From Fervidicella metallireducens AeB (GTDB taxonomy: Bacteria > Bacillota > Clostridia > Clostridiales > Caloramatoraceae), in assembly GCF_000601455.1 (NCBI RefSeq), contig NZ_AZQP01000002.1, positions 1 through 64,000 on the forward strand: 64,000 bases of DNA, read 5' to 3'. Positions within the stretch are counted from its first letter, which is position 1, and each line of letters starts with the position of its first letter. Under the pieces are notes generated by a model, which did not search any database, was not told the origin of the DNA, and was given only the letters and a program-made list of their open reading frames with translations. Below are positions 27,409 through 36,796 of this stretch, in pieces. Position numbers and translations under genes: made by a program.

Positions 27409-28640
27409 TTTACATCCCTCTCAGGACTATTCCATTTTCCTGAGTTCTCAAGGCTCCCAAATAGTCCTTTTATAAAAGTTGAAACTACTAAGAAAGCTCC
27501 AACAGAGAAGAAAATTAAAGGATACCAGGGAATCCAAAAAATACTCTTAATCAGGCTTTTATCGTAACGAAGATTAATAAAAATTGCGATTAGCATTTGA
27601 AGAACACAAATAAAGCAGAGAATTGAGGCAGTCCATCCAAATAGATTTACAGGATTGTGATTTCTTATGACAAATAAAATAATATCTATGGAAAAAACAA
27701 TAACAAAACAGAAGGCCCATAGATAAGCAGCAACAGTTTCGAGATAAATCGTCCAAAGTTTTTTATTTTCTTTTTCAGTAAATACAGATTTATGGGTTCT
27801 TAAAAGATGCCATCCACCTAAAGCCCATCTTTTTCGCTGTTTAATATACTCTTTGAATTTCGTTGGTACTTGTATATATGCAATAGCTTCTGGCTGAAAC
27901 CAGATTTCATAGGACAATCTTTGAAGTTTCCATGATACGTCAATATCCTCAGTAGCGGTATAGGATGAAAATCCCCCTACATTCTTCAAAGCTGATGTAC
28001 TATAAAGAGTAATGCATCCAGAGACAGTGAAAATTTTTCCCCAAAATGACTGGCATCTTTTTATTAATCCGATTATAGACATAAATTCAGCAGTCTGAAA
28101 CTTACTTAACAGATTAGATCTGTTTAACGGTAAAGGGTTGCCAGTAACTGCTGCAAGTTTTGTATTAAAGTAGAATGGAGCCACCAGCCATTTTAAAGAT
28201 AGATTTAACAAGATTGTATCAGCGTCAAGAACTAAAACAAATGGAGTATTGACATAAGACAGGGCTTTGTTTAGTGCCCCAGCTTTTCCAAGATTTTTTT
28301 TTAATGATAACAAATGAAAATAGGCTATGTCCCCTATGAATTCACTGATGATATTACTGGTAGCATCACTACTGGCATCATCAATAAAGATTACCTGGTA
28401 ATCTAAATAGTTAAGATATCTTAGCCTTTCACAGGTTTTTCTTATAACAGCTTCCTCATTATGACATGGTACCAAGATTGTTACCGGAGGCCAGTCTTTG
28501 ATTTCATTTAGATTTAAGGGGGCTTTATTTTCAAAGTTTGACCAAAAATATATACCACCTACTATCCAAACTATACTCATTATAAGGGGATAAACAAAAA
28601 CAAAATAGGAAAGATACTGATAGATAGAATATAAAAACAT
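27402..28640 (-). CDS. PgaC/IcaA-like family 2 glycosyltransferase
   Basis: A 412-aa processive membrane synthase. It has N-terminal membrane helices, then a GT2 domain with 'VTILVPCHNEEAVIRKTCE', 'FIDDASSDAT', 'NLGKAGALNKAL', the metal motif 'LDADT', 'TATEDIDVSWKL' (TED) and 'KQRKRWALGGWHLL' (QRxRW), and three or four C-terminal helices. These are the residues of polymerising beta-glycosyltransferases such as the poly-beta-1,6-GlcNAc synthases. ATG 28640 has a GAGGA site and begins 1 nt after the DivIVA-protein stop. Another 8 codons upstream are open but overlap that gene. The divergent deacetylase supports a PNAG-like product. Confidence 0.85.
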   Translation of the reverse strand: MFLYSIYQYLSYFVFVYPLIMSIVWIVGGIYFWSNFENKAPLNLNEIKDWPPVTILVPCHNEEAVIRKTCERLRYLNYLDYQVIFIDDASSDATSNIISEFIGDIAYFHLLSLKKNLGKAGALNKALSYVNTPFVLVLDADTILLNLSLKWLVAPFYFNTKLAAVTGNPLPLNRSNLLSKFQTAEFMSIIGLIKRCQSFWGKIFTVSGCITLYSTSALKNVGGFSSYTATEDIDVSWKLQRLSYEIWFQPEAIAYIQVPTKFKEYIKQRKRWALGGWHLLRTHKSVFTEKENKKLWTIYLETVAAYLWAFCFVIVFSIDIILFVIRNHNPVNLFGWTASILCFICVLQMLIAIFINLRYDKSLIKSIFWIPWYPLIFFSVGAFLVVSTFIKGLFGSLENSGKWNSPERDVNK

Positions 28641-28641
28641 G

Positions 28642-29385
28642 CTATTCCTCATCATTATCTTCAATTGATGTTAACGCCAGAAGAAGCTCGCCATATAATC
28701 CCTTATCGATGATATTTTCTATTAGTCTTGGTGTTAGTATAGAGTTTTTTTCTACTATAATATTTCCTGATGCGTCGCAAAGATTCTTTTTTAGTTGTTT
28801 GCCTAAAAATAATGAAGTATCTATTTTATCCCATCTATCTTCAATTGAATCTAACTTAATATTCTCCTCAGTATTAACATCACATTGTTGATTATAATCA
28901 AAATTTTTAGGATAATTGTTCTCATATTTTATAATAACATCTTCTATATCTTTGCAGAAATCCTTTTCTAGTCGCTCTATATGATTTCTTGCTTTAGAGT
29001 AGAAATTATTTAAAATCAGCCTTAGATCATGTTCATATCCATAGAAGTATTTGTATATATTTTCTTTAAATTGCGAAGTTTCTTCAACTGTTTTGTCTAT
29101 CAATTCCTGTCTTTCTTTTTCAGCCTTCTCTATTATTTGTTTAGCTTCATTCTGGGCATTTAGTTTAATTTGTGAAGCAGTCTGCTCAGCTGTGACTAAT
29201 GCTGATTTTATATATTTTTCCTGATTTGTGTAATCTTCCAGTAATTCTTTACATTTTGTAAGTTCATTTTTCAACTTTTCGTTTTCTGCAATTAGGTTGT
29301 TAATAAAAGAATTAACTTCCTCAATTGAATAACCTTTTAAAGTCCTGTTGAATTTAGTGGTAAATTGATTTACAGAGTTACTCAT
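28642..29385 (-). CDS. DivIVA-domain coiled-coil protein in glycan locus
   Basis: A 247-aa soluble protein. Residues 1-60 match the DivIVA/GpsB lipid-binding start ('KFNRTLKGYSIEEVNSFINNL'), residues about 35-110 are coiled coil with heptads and Lys/Glu-rich sequence, 110-185 are helical, and a C-terminal block ('LKKNLCDASGNIIVEKNSIL' then 'RLIENIIDKGLYGELLLAL') resembles the small N-terminal segment of HD-GYP proteins. DivIVA proteins sense negative membrane curvature and recruit partners to poles or septa. It overlaps the upstream gene by 4 bp and abuts the synthase by 1 nt, so the three proteins are co-produced. A role in localising the synthase is an inference. It could equally be a regulator. 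Confidence 0.8.
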   Translation of the reverse strand: MSNSVNQFTTKFNRTLKGYSIEEVNSFINNLIAENEKLKNELTKCKELLEDYTNQEKYIKSALVTAEQTASQIKLNAQNEAKQIIEKAEKERQELIDKTVEETSQFKENIYKYFYGYEHDLRLILNNFYSKARNHIERLEKDFCKDIEDVIIKYENNYPKNFDYNQQCDVNTEENIKLDSIEDRWDKIDTSLFLGKQLKKNLCDASGNIIVEKNSILTPRLIENIIDKGLYGELLLALTSIEDNDEE

Positions 29386-29987
29386 ATTTTTTTATCCTCC
29401 TTTAACTTAGCTGAGGCATTTTTGCCTTCAATATTTATTACTGAAAATAACTTTTTAAGCTCATGTTCTGAGGCTTTTTTTATTATTGCCGGTGTGGATT
29501 CATCTTTTATAAGATGCCTTAATATGCTGACTGCAACTGGAATATTTCCCTTTTTAACTTGAATAAGGGCATATGATATTAAATATTCTGCTGGATATTC
29601 GCTTAAATCATGTTTTTTGATTTGTTTATTATTAAGTTTCGGAAAATTTTCTGTTGAACAACTAAGTTCAGATAAATAACTTGTCCAATGTTCACTGACA
29701 AACTCACAAGATTTCTGATAGTATTTAGTTTTCACTTTAAATATGTGTTTACTACGTATTTTAAATATAATGGCTGTGATTAAAATCCATAAAATCGATA
29801 GTGCAATAGTAAGGATTGTATTTATTACTTTCTGAGGTATAAAAAGTTCGTTGTAGATAAATTTGCCAAGAAGCCACCATATTGTAGAAATAAATATCCA
29901 GCATATCAGAAAGCTTATGAAAATCCATAGAATTGAAGTTAAAGCTTTAATAAATGTTTTCTTAAAGAAACTCAAATCAAACACCAT
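29382..29987 (-). CDS. Two-TM protein, first gene of glycan operon
   Basis: A 201-aa protein with two hydrophobic helices (about 14-40 and 53-77) and a cytosolic helical tail of about 120 residues ('YPAEYLISYALIQVKKGNIPVAVSILRHLI') that looks TPR-like. The two-helix start recalls the small PgaD/IcaD partners of PNAG synthases, but those are about 100 aa and I see no direct similarity. It is coupled to the DivIVA gene by an ATGA overlap. The divergent intergenic region to 30143 probably holds promoters for both directions. Confidence 0.65.
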   Translation of the reverse strand: MVFDLSFFKKTFIKALTSILWIFISFLICWIFISTIWWLLGKFIYNELFIPQKVINTILTIALSILWILITAIIFKIRSKHIFKVKTKYYQKSCEFVSEHWTSYLSELSCSTENFPKLNNKQIKKHDLSEYPAEYLISYALIQVKKGNIPVAVSILRHLIKDESTPAIIKKASEHELKKLFSVINIEGKNASAKLKEDKKI

Positions 29988-30142
29988 GCCTTAGAAAAAA
30001 TTTATATTAATTTTATTAATACAATATGCTGCTAAACCTTTATTGATGATAAAAACTTTTAATTTCGAAAATAATTTGTGATATCAGTCAAAAAAATTTG
30101 CATATAATCTACAAAGTACAGATAAAAGTTTAGGGGATATGT

Positions 30143-31009
30143 ATGAAAAGTTGTTTTAAATTCCTGACATTAACACTCCTTATTTGTCTGATAATTTTTT
30201 TTAGTTCATATAAGAAAACTGTCAATCATTATAATGACATTGAATTAAATGGAAGTGGATGTTTAATATTGTGCTATCACAGGGTATTGCCTAAGGATTA
30301 TTCAACAAAATTGTTTTATAAAATAGTTACGAAATATACAGATGATAATGAACTCAATATATATTCTGTTTTGGGAGAGGACTTTGAGAATCAGATTAAA
30401 TTTTTAAAGGATAATGGGGCTAATTTTTTAACTCCAGATGAGCTTAAGTTTTACATTTCTAATAAAATAACTATCCCTGAAAAGAGTGTAATCATAACCT
30501 TTGATGATGTTGATGAGAGTGTCTATAAAAATGCTTTTCCAATTTTGCAGAAAAATAAAATACCCTTTACTTTGTTTATTATTACTGGGAGAGTTGGGGA
30601 TAAGAATTTTAAAGGATTGAGACTATGTGATTGGGATATGATTAAAGAGATGTATCAGTCAAATCTGGTAACTGTGGGAACCCATACTCATAACATGCAT
30701 TATTTAGATAAAAAAAACAATCCCCCCTTTATAAAAACAGAAAATGTAAATCTTTTCGTAGAGGATACTATTAGGTCACAAGAAACAATCAATAATTATC
30801 TAGGATTTTCTCCAAAATATTTTTCATATCCTTACGGTTTTGGAATCCCTGAAACTGATGAGAAAATTCTTAAAGTAGGATTTGAGCTAATATTTACATT
30901 AAATCCTGGTATTGTTAAATCTGATGACCCTAGTTTCTGTATAAAAAGGGTATTAGTTAATAAATATACCTGGTCAGATATTGAGAAGTGGGTTTTAAAC
31001 AGAAAATAA
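30143..31009 (+). CDS. PgaB/IcaB-like polysaccharide deacetylase
   Basis: A 288-aa protein with a single N-terminal membrane segment ('LTLTLLICLIIFF') and an extracytoplasmic NodB-type deacetylase domain. Motifs are 'ILCYHRV', 'VIITFDDVDESVYKNAFPIL' with the metal Asp pair, 'GTHTHNMHYL' with two metal histidines, and 'YFSYPYGFGI'. These fit metal-dependent N-deacetylation of poly-GlcNAc. It is divergent to the synthase operon, 155 bp apart, and the pair supports a PNAG-type glycan. The second Asp of the family TFDDG motif is present, but Gly is replaced by Val (FDDV). Confidence 0.85.
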   Translation: MKSCFKFLTLTLLICLIIFFSSYKKTVNHYNDIELNGSGCLILCYHRVLPKDYSTKLFYKIVTKYTDDNELNIYSVLGEDFENQIKFLKDNGANFLTPDELKFYISNKITIPEKSVIITFDDVDESVYKNAFPILQKNKIPFTLFIITGRVGDKNFKGLRLCDWDMIKEMYQSNLVTVGTHTHNMHYLDKKNNPPFIKTENVNLFVEDTIRSQETINNYLGFSPKYFSYPYGFGIPETDEKILKVGFELIFTLNPGIVKSDDPSFCIKRVLVNKYTWSDIEKWVLNRK

Positions 31010-31116
31010 TTTGCAAGTGTTGTAAAAGGTTACCTAGGCATAATTTGAAAAGGAATAGAAGAAAAAGAAAATAGGAACACTAAATCCTGAAGATTAAAAA
31101 TTAAGGAGTGAATTTA

Positions 31117-32766
31117 ATGAAAGAAGAGATGTTTTGTTATCAATGCGAGCAGACCATTGGAGGAAAGGGATGTACAAAACTTGGTAACTGCTCTAAGGAT
31201 CCAGAGGTGGCTGCACTTCAGGATTTGCTTATATATCTACTAAAGGGAATAGGATTTTATGGACAAAAACTTATAGAAAAAGGCATGGTAATTGATGATG
31301 AAACCCATAAATTTATGATGGATGCCTCTTTTTCTACCCTTACGAATGTTAATTTTGATTCAGAGAGATTTGTTGAATATTTAAGAACAGCAGATAAGAT
31401 TAAAGAGGAATTGAAAACAAAGGCTAAAGACATATGTAATGAAGTACCAGAAGCAGCTGAGTATAAGCTTCCAGCTACAAAGGAAGAAATGTTAAGAGAT
31501 GCTGTGAAAGCCGGAATAATGTATGATCAGACCCTTGATGCAAACATCCGATCCTTACGAGAAATGCTTATCTATGGTATGAAGGGTATGGGAGCATATG
31601 CACACCATGCACATGTACTGGGTTTTAATGATGTGGAAGTAAATAACTTCTTCTATAAAGGGTTTGCTGCTACAATTGATAAAAAACTAGGTGTTGATGA
31701 TTTACTGGCTTTAATAATGGAATTCGGTCAGGTTAATTTAAAGTGTATGGAGCTTTTAGATAAAGCTAATACAAGCTCATATGGTAATCCAGTCCCAACT
31801 GAAGTTTTGATTACAATGAAAAAGGGTCCTTTCATTGTTGTTTCAGGCCACGATTTAAAGGATTTAAAGGAACTCCTAGAGCAAACTGAAGGTAAGGGAA
31901 TTAATATCTATACCCATGGAGAAATGCTGCCTGCCCATGGATATCCTGAGCTTAAAAAATATAAACACTTAATTGGAAATTTTGGTGGTGCATGGCAGGA
32001 TCAGCAAAAGGAATTTGATGGACTACCAGGATGTATTCTTATGACAACTAACTGTTTAATGAAGCCAAGAGATTCCTATACAGATAGATTGTTTACAACC
32101 AGCATAGTTGGATGCCCTGGAATTTCCCACATAAAAGAGGTTAATGGTAAAAAAGATTTTTCCCTTATCATAAATAAGGCATTACAGTTAGGTGGCTGGC
32201 CTGAAGATGAACAAGAGAAAAAAATTATAGTAGGTTTTGGACATAATGCAGTTTTAAGCAATGCAGGAAAGATTGTTGAAGCAGTAAAAAATGGAGCAAT
32301 CAAACATTTCTTCCTTGTAGGTGGATGTGATGGAGCTAGACCTGGAAGAAATTATTATACTGAATTCGCTCAAAAAACGCCGCCAGATACATTGATTTTA
32401 ACCCTTGCCTGTGGTAAATATAGATTCAATAAAATGGATTTTGGAAAAATTGGCGAATTCCCAAGATTATTAGATGTTGGTCAATGTAATGATTCCTATT
32501 CAGCTATAAAGATAGCCCTTGCATTGGCAGAGGCATTTAATTGTGGAGTTAACGATCTGCCATTATCTTTAATACTATCATGGTACGAACAAAAGGCAGT
32601 TTGTATTTTAATCACATTACTTTCTCTCGGCATAAAAAACATCTATTTAGGGCCATCTTTACCAGCATTTATATCCCCTGATGTACTTCAGGTATTAATT
32701 GATAAATTTAATATTAAACCAATTTCAACCCCAGAGGATGATTTAAAAGTTATTTTAGGACAATAG
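31117..32766 (+). CDS. hcp: Hybrid cluster protein (hydroxylamine reductase)
   Basis: A 549-aa Hcp. The N-terminal cluster ligands are in 'CYQCEQTIGGKGCTKLGNC' (Cx2Cx7Cx5C), the pattern of the anaerobe-type [4Fe-4S] form. The C-terminal hybrid-cluster residues are in 'GCILMTTNCLM', 'VGCPGI' and 'ACGKYRFN'. Hcp reduces nitric oxide or hydroxylamine and protects anaerobes from nitrosative stress. ATG 31117 follows a TTAAGGAGTG site; the upstream in-frame GTG 31108 overlaps it. No Hcr reductase gene is adjacent. Confidence 0.95.
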   Translation: MKEEMFCYQCEQTIGGKGCTKLGNCSKDPEVAALQDLLIYLLKGIGFYGQKLIEKGMVIDDETHKFMMDASFSTLTNVNFDSERFVEYLRTADKIKEELKTKAKDICNEVPEAAEYKLPATKEEMLRDAVKAGIMYDQTLDANIRSLREMLIYGMKGMGAYAHHAHVLGFNDVEVNNFFYKGFAATIDKKLGVDDLLALIMEFGQVNLKCMELLDKANTSSYGNPVPTEVLITMKKGPFIVVSGHDLKDLKELLEQTEGKGINIYTHGEMLPAHGYPELKKYKHLIGNFGGAWQDQQKEFDGLPGCILMTTNCLMKPRDSYTDRLFTTSIVGCPGISHIKEVNGKKDFSLIINKALQLGGWPEDEQEKKIIVGFGHNAVLSNAGKIVEAVKNGAIKHFFLVGGCDGARPGRNYYTEFAQKTPPDTLILTLACGKYRFNKMDFGKIGEFPRLLDVGQCNDSYSAIKIALALAEAFNCGVNDLPLSLILSWYEQKAVCILITLLSLGIKNIYLGPSLPAFISPDVLQVLIDKFNIKPISTPEDDLKVILGQ

Positions 32767-32776
32767 AATTAAAGTT

Positions 32777-32815
32777 AGCCACCCAAAGATAAAAACATCT
32801 CTGGGTGGCTTTTTT
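32777..32815 (+). terminator. Terminator after hcp
   Basis: AGCCACCCA (32777-32785) pairs with TGGGTGGCT (32802-32810), extended by AGAT/ATCT, and is followed by TTTTT. Confidence 0.9.
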
Positions 32816-32922
32816 ATGAAGGGGAGATAGTCAAAAATATTAATAATATTGAAAAGATGCTGTATTAATATATAATAATAACTGTACGCTAAAATGTAAT
32901 TATGATTTAAGGGGTGGTAGCA

Positions 32923-33537
32923 GTGATTTTGGAGGTTTTTCCATTAGGTGCATTTCAATCAAATTGTTATATTGTAGCAGATGAGGACTTAAAGGAAGGT
33001 ATATTGATAGATATAGGTGGAGATCCTGATACAATTTTAAAAAGGTGTGAAAAATTAGGGATAAAATTAAAATATATCCTACTAACCCATGGACATGGGG
33101 ACCATATTGCTGGTGTAAAAGAGGTTAAGGATAAAACTGGGGTGAAGGTGCTTTTACATAGGAATGATGAATATCTTGTAAAGGGTGCAAATGCAGAGCT
33201 TAGCAGGTTATTTACTTCTATCCATCCATTTGATATCGATATATATGTTTGTGAAGGGGATAAATTTAAAATAGGAGAAATGGATATTGAGGTGATAGAA
33301 ACACCTGGACATACTCCAGGAGGAGTCTGTTATAAAATAGGAGATATAATTTTCACAGGAGATACAATCTTTAATGGTTCTATTGGAAGAACAGACTTTC
33401 CATTCGCCAGTCATGAGGAGCTTGTTCTATCAATAAAAAATAAGATAATGAAATTCTCAGATGAAACAAAATTATATCCAGGTCACGGTCCCTATACTAC
33501 AGTTGGCTATGAGAGAAAATATAACCCATTTCTTTAG
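32923..33537 (+). CDS. MBL-fold hydrolase (glyoxalase II-like)
   Basis: A 204-aa metallo-beta-lactamase-fold protein with the metal motif 'THGHGDHIAG', 'ETPGHTPGGVCY', 'FTGDTIFNGSIGRTDFP' and 'YPGHGPYTTVGYE'. Such proteins hydrolyse thioesters or related compounds; the substrate is not deducible. GTG 32923 fits the TAAGGGGTGG site better than GTG 32914. A short HTH gene and hemZ follow. Confidence 0.9.
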   Translation: MILEVFPLGAFQSNCYIVADEDLKEGILIDIGGDPDTILKRCEKLGIKLKYILLTHGHGDHIAGVKEVKDKTGVKVLLHRNDEYLVKGANAELSRLFTSIHPFDIDIYVCEGDKFKIGEMDIEVIETPGHTPGGVCYKIGDIIFTGDTIFNGSIGRTDFPFASHEELVLSIKNKIMKFSDETKLYPGHGPYTTVGYERKYNPFL

Positions 33538-33593
33538 TGAATAAATGAGGTATATGTGGGTAACCTAAAGTTAAAACTTTAGGAGGGGTAATC

Positions 33594-33776
33594 ATGAAAA
33601 GAAAACAAAACTACAAAGGCTTTAACATGGATTATGATTCATTTTCGTCATTTAGTTTTGATACATATAAAAGCATGATCGATTTAGGATATAAAGATAA
33701 AGAGATAGCAAAATTTTTAAATGTCAGCGAATCAAATCTTCAAAGATTAAAGGATGATACAACAGAAGAATATTAA
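33594..33776 (+). CDS. Small HTH-like protein upstream of hemZ
   Basis: A 60-aa protein. Residues about 28-52 ('SMIDLGYKDKEIAKFLNVSE') form a helix-turn-helix of the type in small DNA-binding proteins, with a Phe/Ser/Tyr-rich start. It has an AGGAGGGG site before ATG 33594. hemZ starts 10 bp after its stop. It may be a regulator, but no target is known. Confidence 0.65.
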   Translation: MKRKQNYKGFNMDYDSFSSFSFDTYKSMIDLGYKDKEIAKFLNVSESNLQRLKDDTTEEY

Positions 33777-33786
33777 GGGGATTAAA

Positions 33787-35211
33787 ATGATAAGGATTAA
33801 ATTAGTTGGACACGCTTTCCAATATGAAGTTTTCCAGATTGCTTCACTTTTTTACGACAAATCACAAATCCATTTTGTTACAGATGGTGAAAGTGATGTA
33901 GTTAGTATTTTTGATGAAGATAACAAAAAAGTTTATTGCAAAATGGCAAATGGATTACATGATGAGATTAGTCTAAAAGAAAGTGACATAAAAAAAATCA
34001 AGAATTCAATAAAAATGACTCTTTTAAGATGCTTTAAAAGAACTACAGGGCAGGATGTACCATGGGGAATACTTGTTGGTATAAGGCCAACGAAAATTGT
34101 GCACGATTGTTTTAAGAAGGATTTTAAGGATACAGAAATAATAGAATATCTGATTAATGAGTATGATGTAAATAAAGATAAGGCTCAGCTTGCCCTTGAA
34201 GTTGCAAAAAATGAAAGGAAGTTTTTAGACCAGGGCACCAAAAATGTAAGCCTTTACGTTGGTATTCCATTTTGCCCAACAAGATGTGTTTACTGTTCTT
34301 TTACCTCCAATTCTCTAAAAGGGAATGAAAGGCTGGTTGAAGAATATCTTGATGCGTTAATCAGAGAGATTAATTTTACTTTAGAATACCTGGCAAAAAA
34401 CAATTTTTCAATTGACACCCTGTATATAGGAGGGGGGACTCCAACATCCCTCACAGCTGGGCAATTGGAGAGACTCTTTTCTACAATGAAATCACATATA
34501 CAACTTGATACCTTAAGGGAATTCACCGTTGAAGCAGGCAGACCTGATTCCATTGATGAAGAAAAATTAAGGGTAATCAAGGGCTATGGTTGTACAAGAA
34601 TAAGTATTAATCCACAGAGTATGAATGATGAAACCCTTTTAAGGATAGGAAGAAAACACACTGCAGAAGATATAATAGAAAAATTTGAAATGGCAAGGAA
34701 AATAGGATTTGATAATATAAATATGGACATAATTATAGGCTTACCTGAGGAAGGGCTTAAAGAGATTGAAAACACTATGAATATCTTGAAAAATTTATCA
34801 CCAGAAAGTATAACAATCCATACTATGGCAATAAAGCGTGCATCGATTCTAAATCAGCATGAATACAAAAATAAAAATCATATGATTGATATGATGTATG
34901 AAAATGCCTGCAGTGCCTCAAGGGAAATAGGTATGTATCCATATTATATGTACAGGCAAAAGAATATGGTAAGTCCCCTTGAAAATGTAGGATATTGCAA
35001 AGGTGGCAGAGAGTGTATATACAATATACAGATGATTGCAGAAAATAAATCTATAATCTCTATGGGTGCAGATGCAGTTACAAAACTAGTTTTTCCTGAA
35101 GAAAACAGAATTGAACGAAGTGCAAATGTAAAGGATGTCAGGGAGTATATTGCAAGGATTGACGAGATGATAGAAAGAAAAATTATGGCAATAGATATGT
35201 TGACAAAATAA
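33787..35211 (+). CDS. hemZ: HemZ, oxygen-independent coproporphyrinogen III dehydrogenase-like
   Basis: A 474-aa radical-SAM enzyme. An N-terminal domain of about 150 residues precedes 'YVGIPFCPTRCVYCSF' with the CxxxCxxC cluster, then 'YIGGGTPTSLT', 'EAGRPDSID' and 'INMDIIIGLPEE'. The length and N-terminal domain match HemZ rather than HemN/HemW. HemZ is linked to anaerobic porphyrin formation. ATG 33787 follows an AAGGGGA site; an earlier in-frame start overlaps the HTH gene. Confidence 0.9.
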   Translation: MIRIKLVGHAFQYEVFQIASLFYDKSQIHFVTDGESDVVSIFDEDNKKVYCKMANGLHDEISLKESDIKKIKNSIKMTLLRCFKRTTGQDVPWGILVGIRPTKIVHDCFKKDFKDTEIIEYLINEYDVNKDKAQLALEVAKNERKFLDQGTKNVSLYVGIPFCPTRCVYCSFTSNSLKGNERLVEEYLDALIREINFTLEYLAKNNFSIDTLYIGGGTPTSLTAGQLERLFSTMKSHIQLDTLREFTVEAGRPDSIDEEKLRVIKGYGCTRISINPQSMNDETLLRIGRKHTAEDIIEKFEMARKIGFDNINMDIIIGLPEEGLKEIENTMNILKNLSPESITIHTMAIKRASILNQHEYKNKNHMIDMMYENACSASREIGMYPYYMYRQKNMVSPLENVGYCKGGRECIYNIQMIAENKSIISMGADAVTKLVFPEENRIERSANVKDVREYIARIDEMIERKIMAIDMLTK

Positions 35212-35224
35212 AACTTTGGATATA

Positions 35225-35466
35225 TAATACTTACAAATATCTAGTGTGTTGAAGGGAAGGAGTAGGCTGCAAACACCATACAGGGAGAAATATCCGTGAT
35301 TGAAAGGTATTTCATGGTTAAGGTAGTTGAAAGACATCCTGGAGCAGAGGTCTGAATTGAGTAGGGCTTTCCGTTTTCCGCGTTAAGGAATTAAGTGGGT
35401 TAATCCAATTAGGGTGGTACCGCGGGTATACAGCTCGTCCCTTTGCAGGGACGGCTTTTTTTATAT
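35225..35466 (+). promoter_or_regulatory. T-box leader for hisS-aspS
   Basis: The leader contains an AGTA element (35261-35264 region), a candidate specifier CAT (His) at 35335-35337, the T-box core AGGGTGGTACCGCGGG (35411-35426), and a terminator CGTCCC-TTTG-CAGGGACG with a T-run to about 35466. Uncharged tRNA-His would favour the antiterminator and raise expression. The T-box call is secure; the specifier assignment is by eye. Confidence 0.92.
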
Positions 35467-35525
35467 TTTTTTCTAAAAATTATGTTTAGATTTGTAGAAA
35501 ACTGATTTTTGAAAGGAGGATAATT

Positions 35526-36796
35526 ATGTTGACAAAGGCACCAAGAGGTACAAAGGACGTTTTACCACAGGAGGTTTATAAGTGGCATTACATAGAAGAC
35601 CAGGTAAGAAAGATATGCAGGGATTTTGGATTTGGAGAAATGAGAACTCCAACCTTTGAGCATACAGAACTTGTTCAAAGAGGGGTTGGAGAAACAACAG
35701 ATATAGTTCAAAAAGAAATGTACACCTTTGATGACAGAGGTGGAAGAAGTATAACCTTAAAACCTGAAGGAACAGCACCAGCAGTCAGGGCTTGTATAGA
35801 AAATAACATATATTCTGAAACTCTTCCAGTGAAGTTATTCTATTTAACACCGGTATTCAGATATGAAAGACCAGAATCAGGAAGATTAAGAGAACATCAT
35901 CAGTTTGGAGTAGAAGTCTATGGAGCTCCTGATTATACTGCAGATGCTGAGGTTATCAGTTTAGCTATGACCTTCTTTAATAGATTAGGTGTTGAAACTT
36001 AAGGGTTAATATAAACAGTATTGGCTGCTCTAAATGCAGAAAAGATTATAATGAGGCTTTAAAGGCATATTTTAAAGAAAACTTAAGGGATTTATGCGAA
36101 ACATGCGGTGATAGATATGAAAAGAATCCTTTAAGAATTCTGGATTGTAAGAGTCCTGCATGTAAAAAAATTACAGAAAATGCACCTGTTGTTTTAGATT
36201 ATTTGTGTGATGAGTGTAAGAATCATTTTGAAGGATTGAAAAAAGAATTGCATATACTTAACATTCCATTTTTAGTGGATCCCGGTATAGTAAGAGGACT
36301 GGATTATTATACAAAGACAGTTTTTGAGATTATCTCAGAGAACATAGGCTCTAAAAGTACAGTATGCGGTGGCGGTAGATATGACAATCTGATAAAAGAG
36401 TGTGGGGGACCTGATATACCTTCAGTTGGTTTCGGTTTAGGTCTTGAAAGACTTATTTTAACCCTTGAATCAAATGGAATTGTTATTCCTGAGCCAAAGG
36501 GACCTGAATTGTTCATAGCTTCAATTGGTGACATGGCTAAGACAGAAGTTTCTAAGCTTATAATGGAGCTGAGAAGAGCTGGAATATCCTGTGAAAGAGA
36601 CCTGGTGTCAAGAAGTCTTAAAGCTCAGATGAAATATGCCAATAAAATTAAGGCTCAATTTGCAATAGTTCTTGGAGAAGATGAAATAAAGTCCAACAAA
36701 GGAAAGCTTAAGAACATGGAAACTGGTGAAGAAGTTGAAATTGAACTTAGCAACCTCAAAAATGAAATTAGAAACAAGGTTAAGGGGGATTTATAA
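35526..36796 (+). CDS. hisS: hisS, split by a one-base frameshift
   Basis: Histidyl-tRNA synthetase. Frame one (35526-36002) has '[20 protein letters not shown]', the class II motif '[10 protein letters not shown]', '[12 protein letters not shown]' and '[18 protein letters not shown]', then ends at TAA after 'RLGVET'. Adding one T in the TT of GAAACTTAAG (near 36000) restores '[20 protein letters not shown]', '[20 protein letters not shown]', 'GGGRYDNLI' and the anticodon-binding domain to 36796. The enzyme is normally single-copy and essential, so a sequencing error is likely, unless another hisS exists. It is under T-box control, and its TAA overlaps the aspS ATG by one base. Confidence 0.93.
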
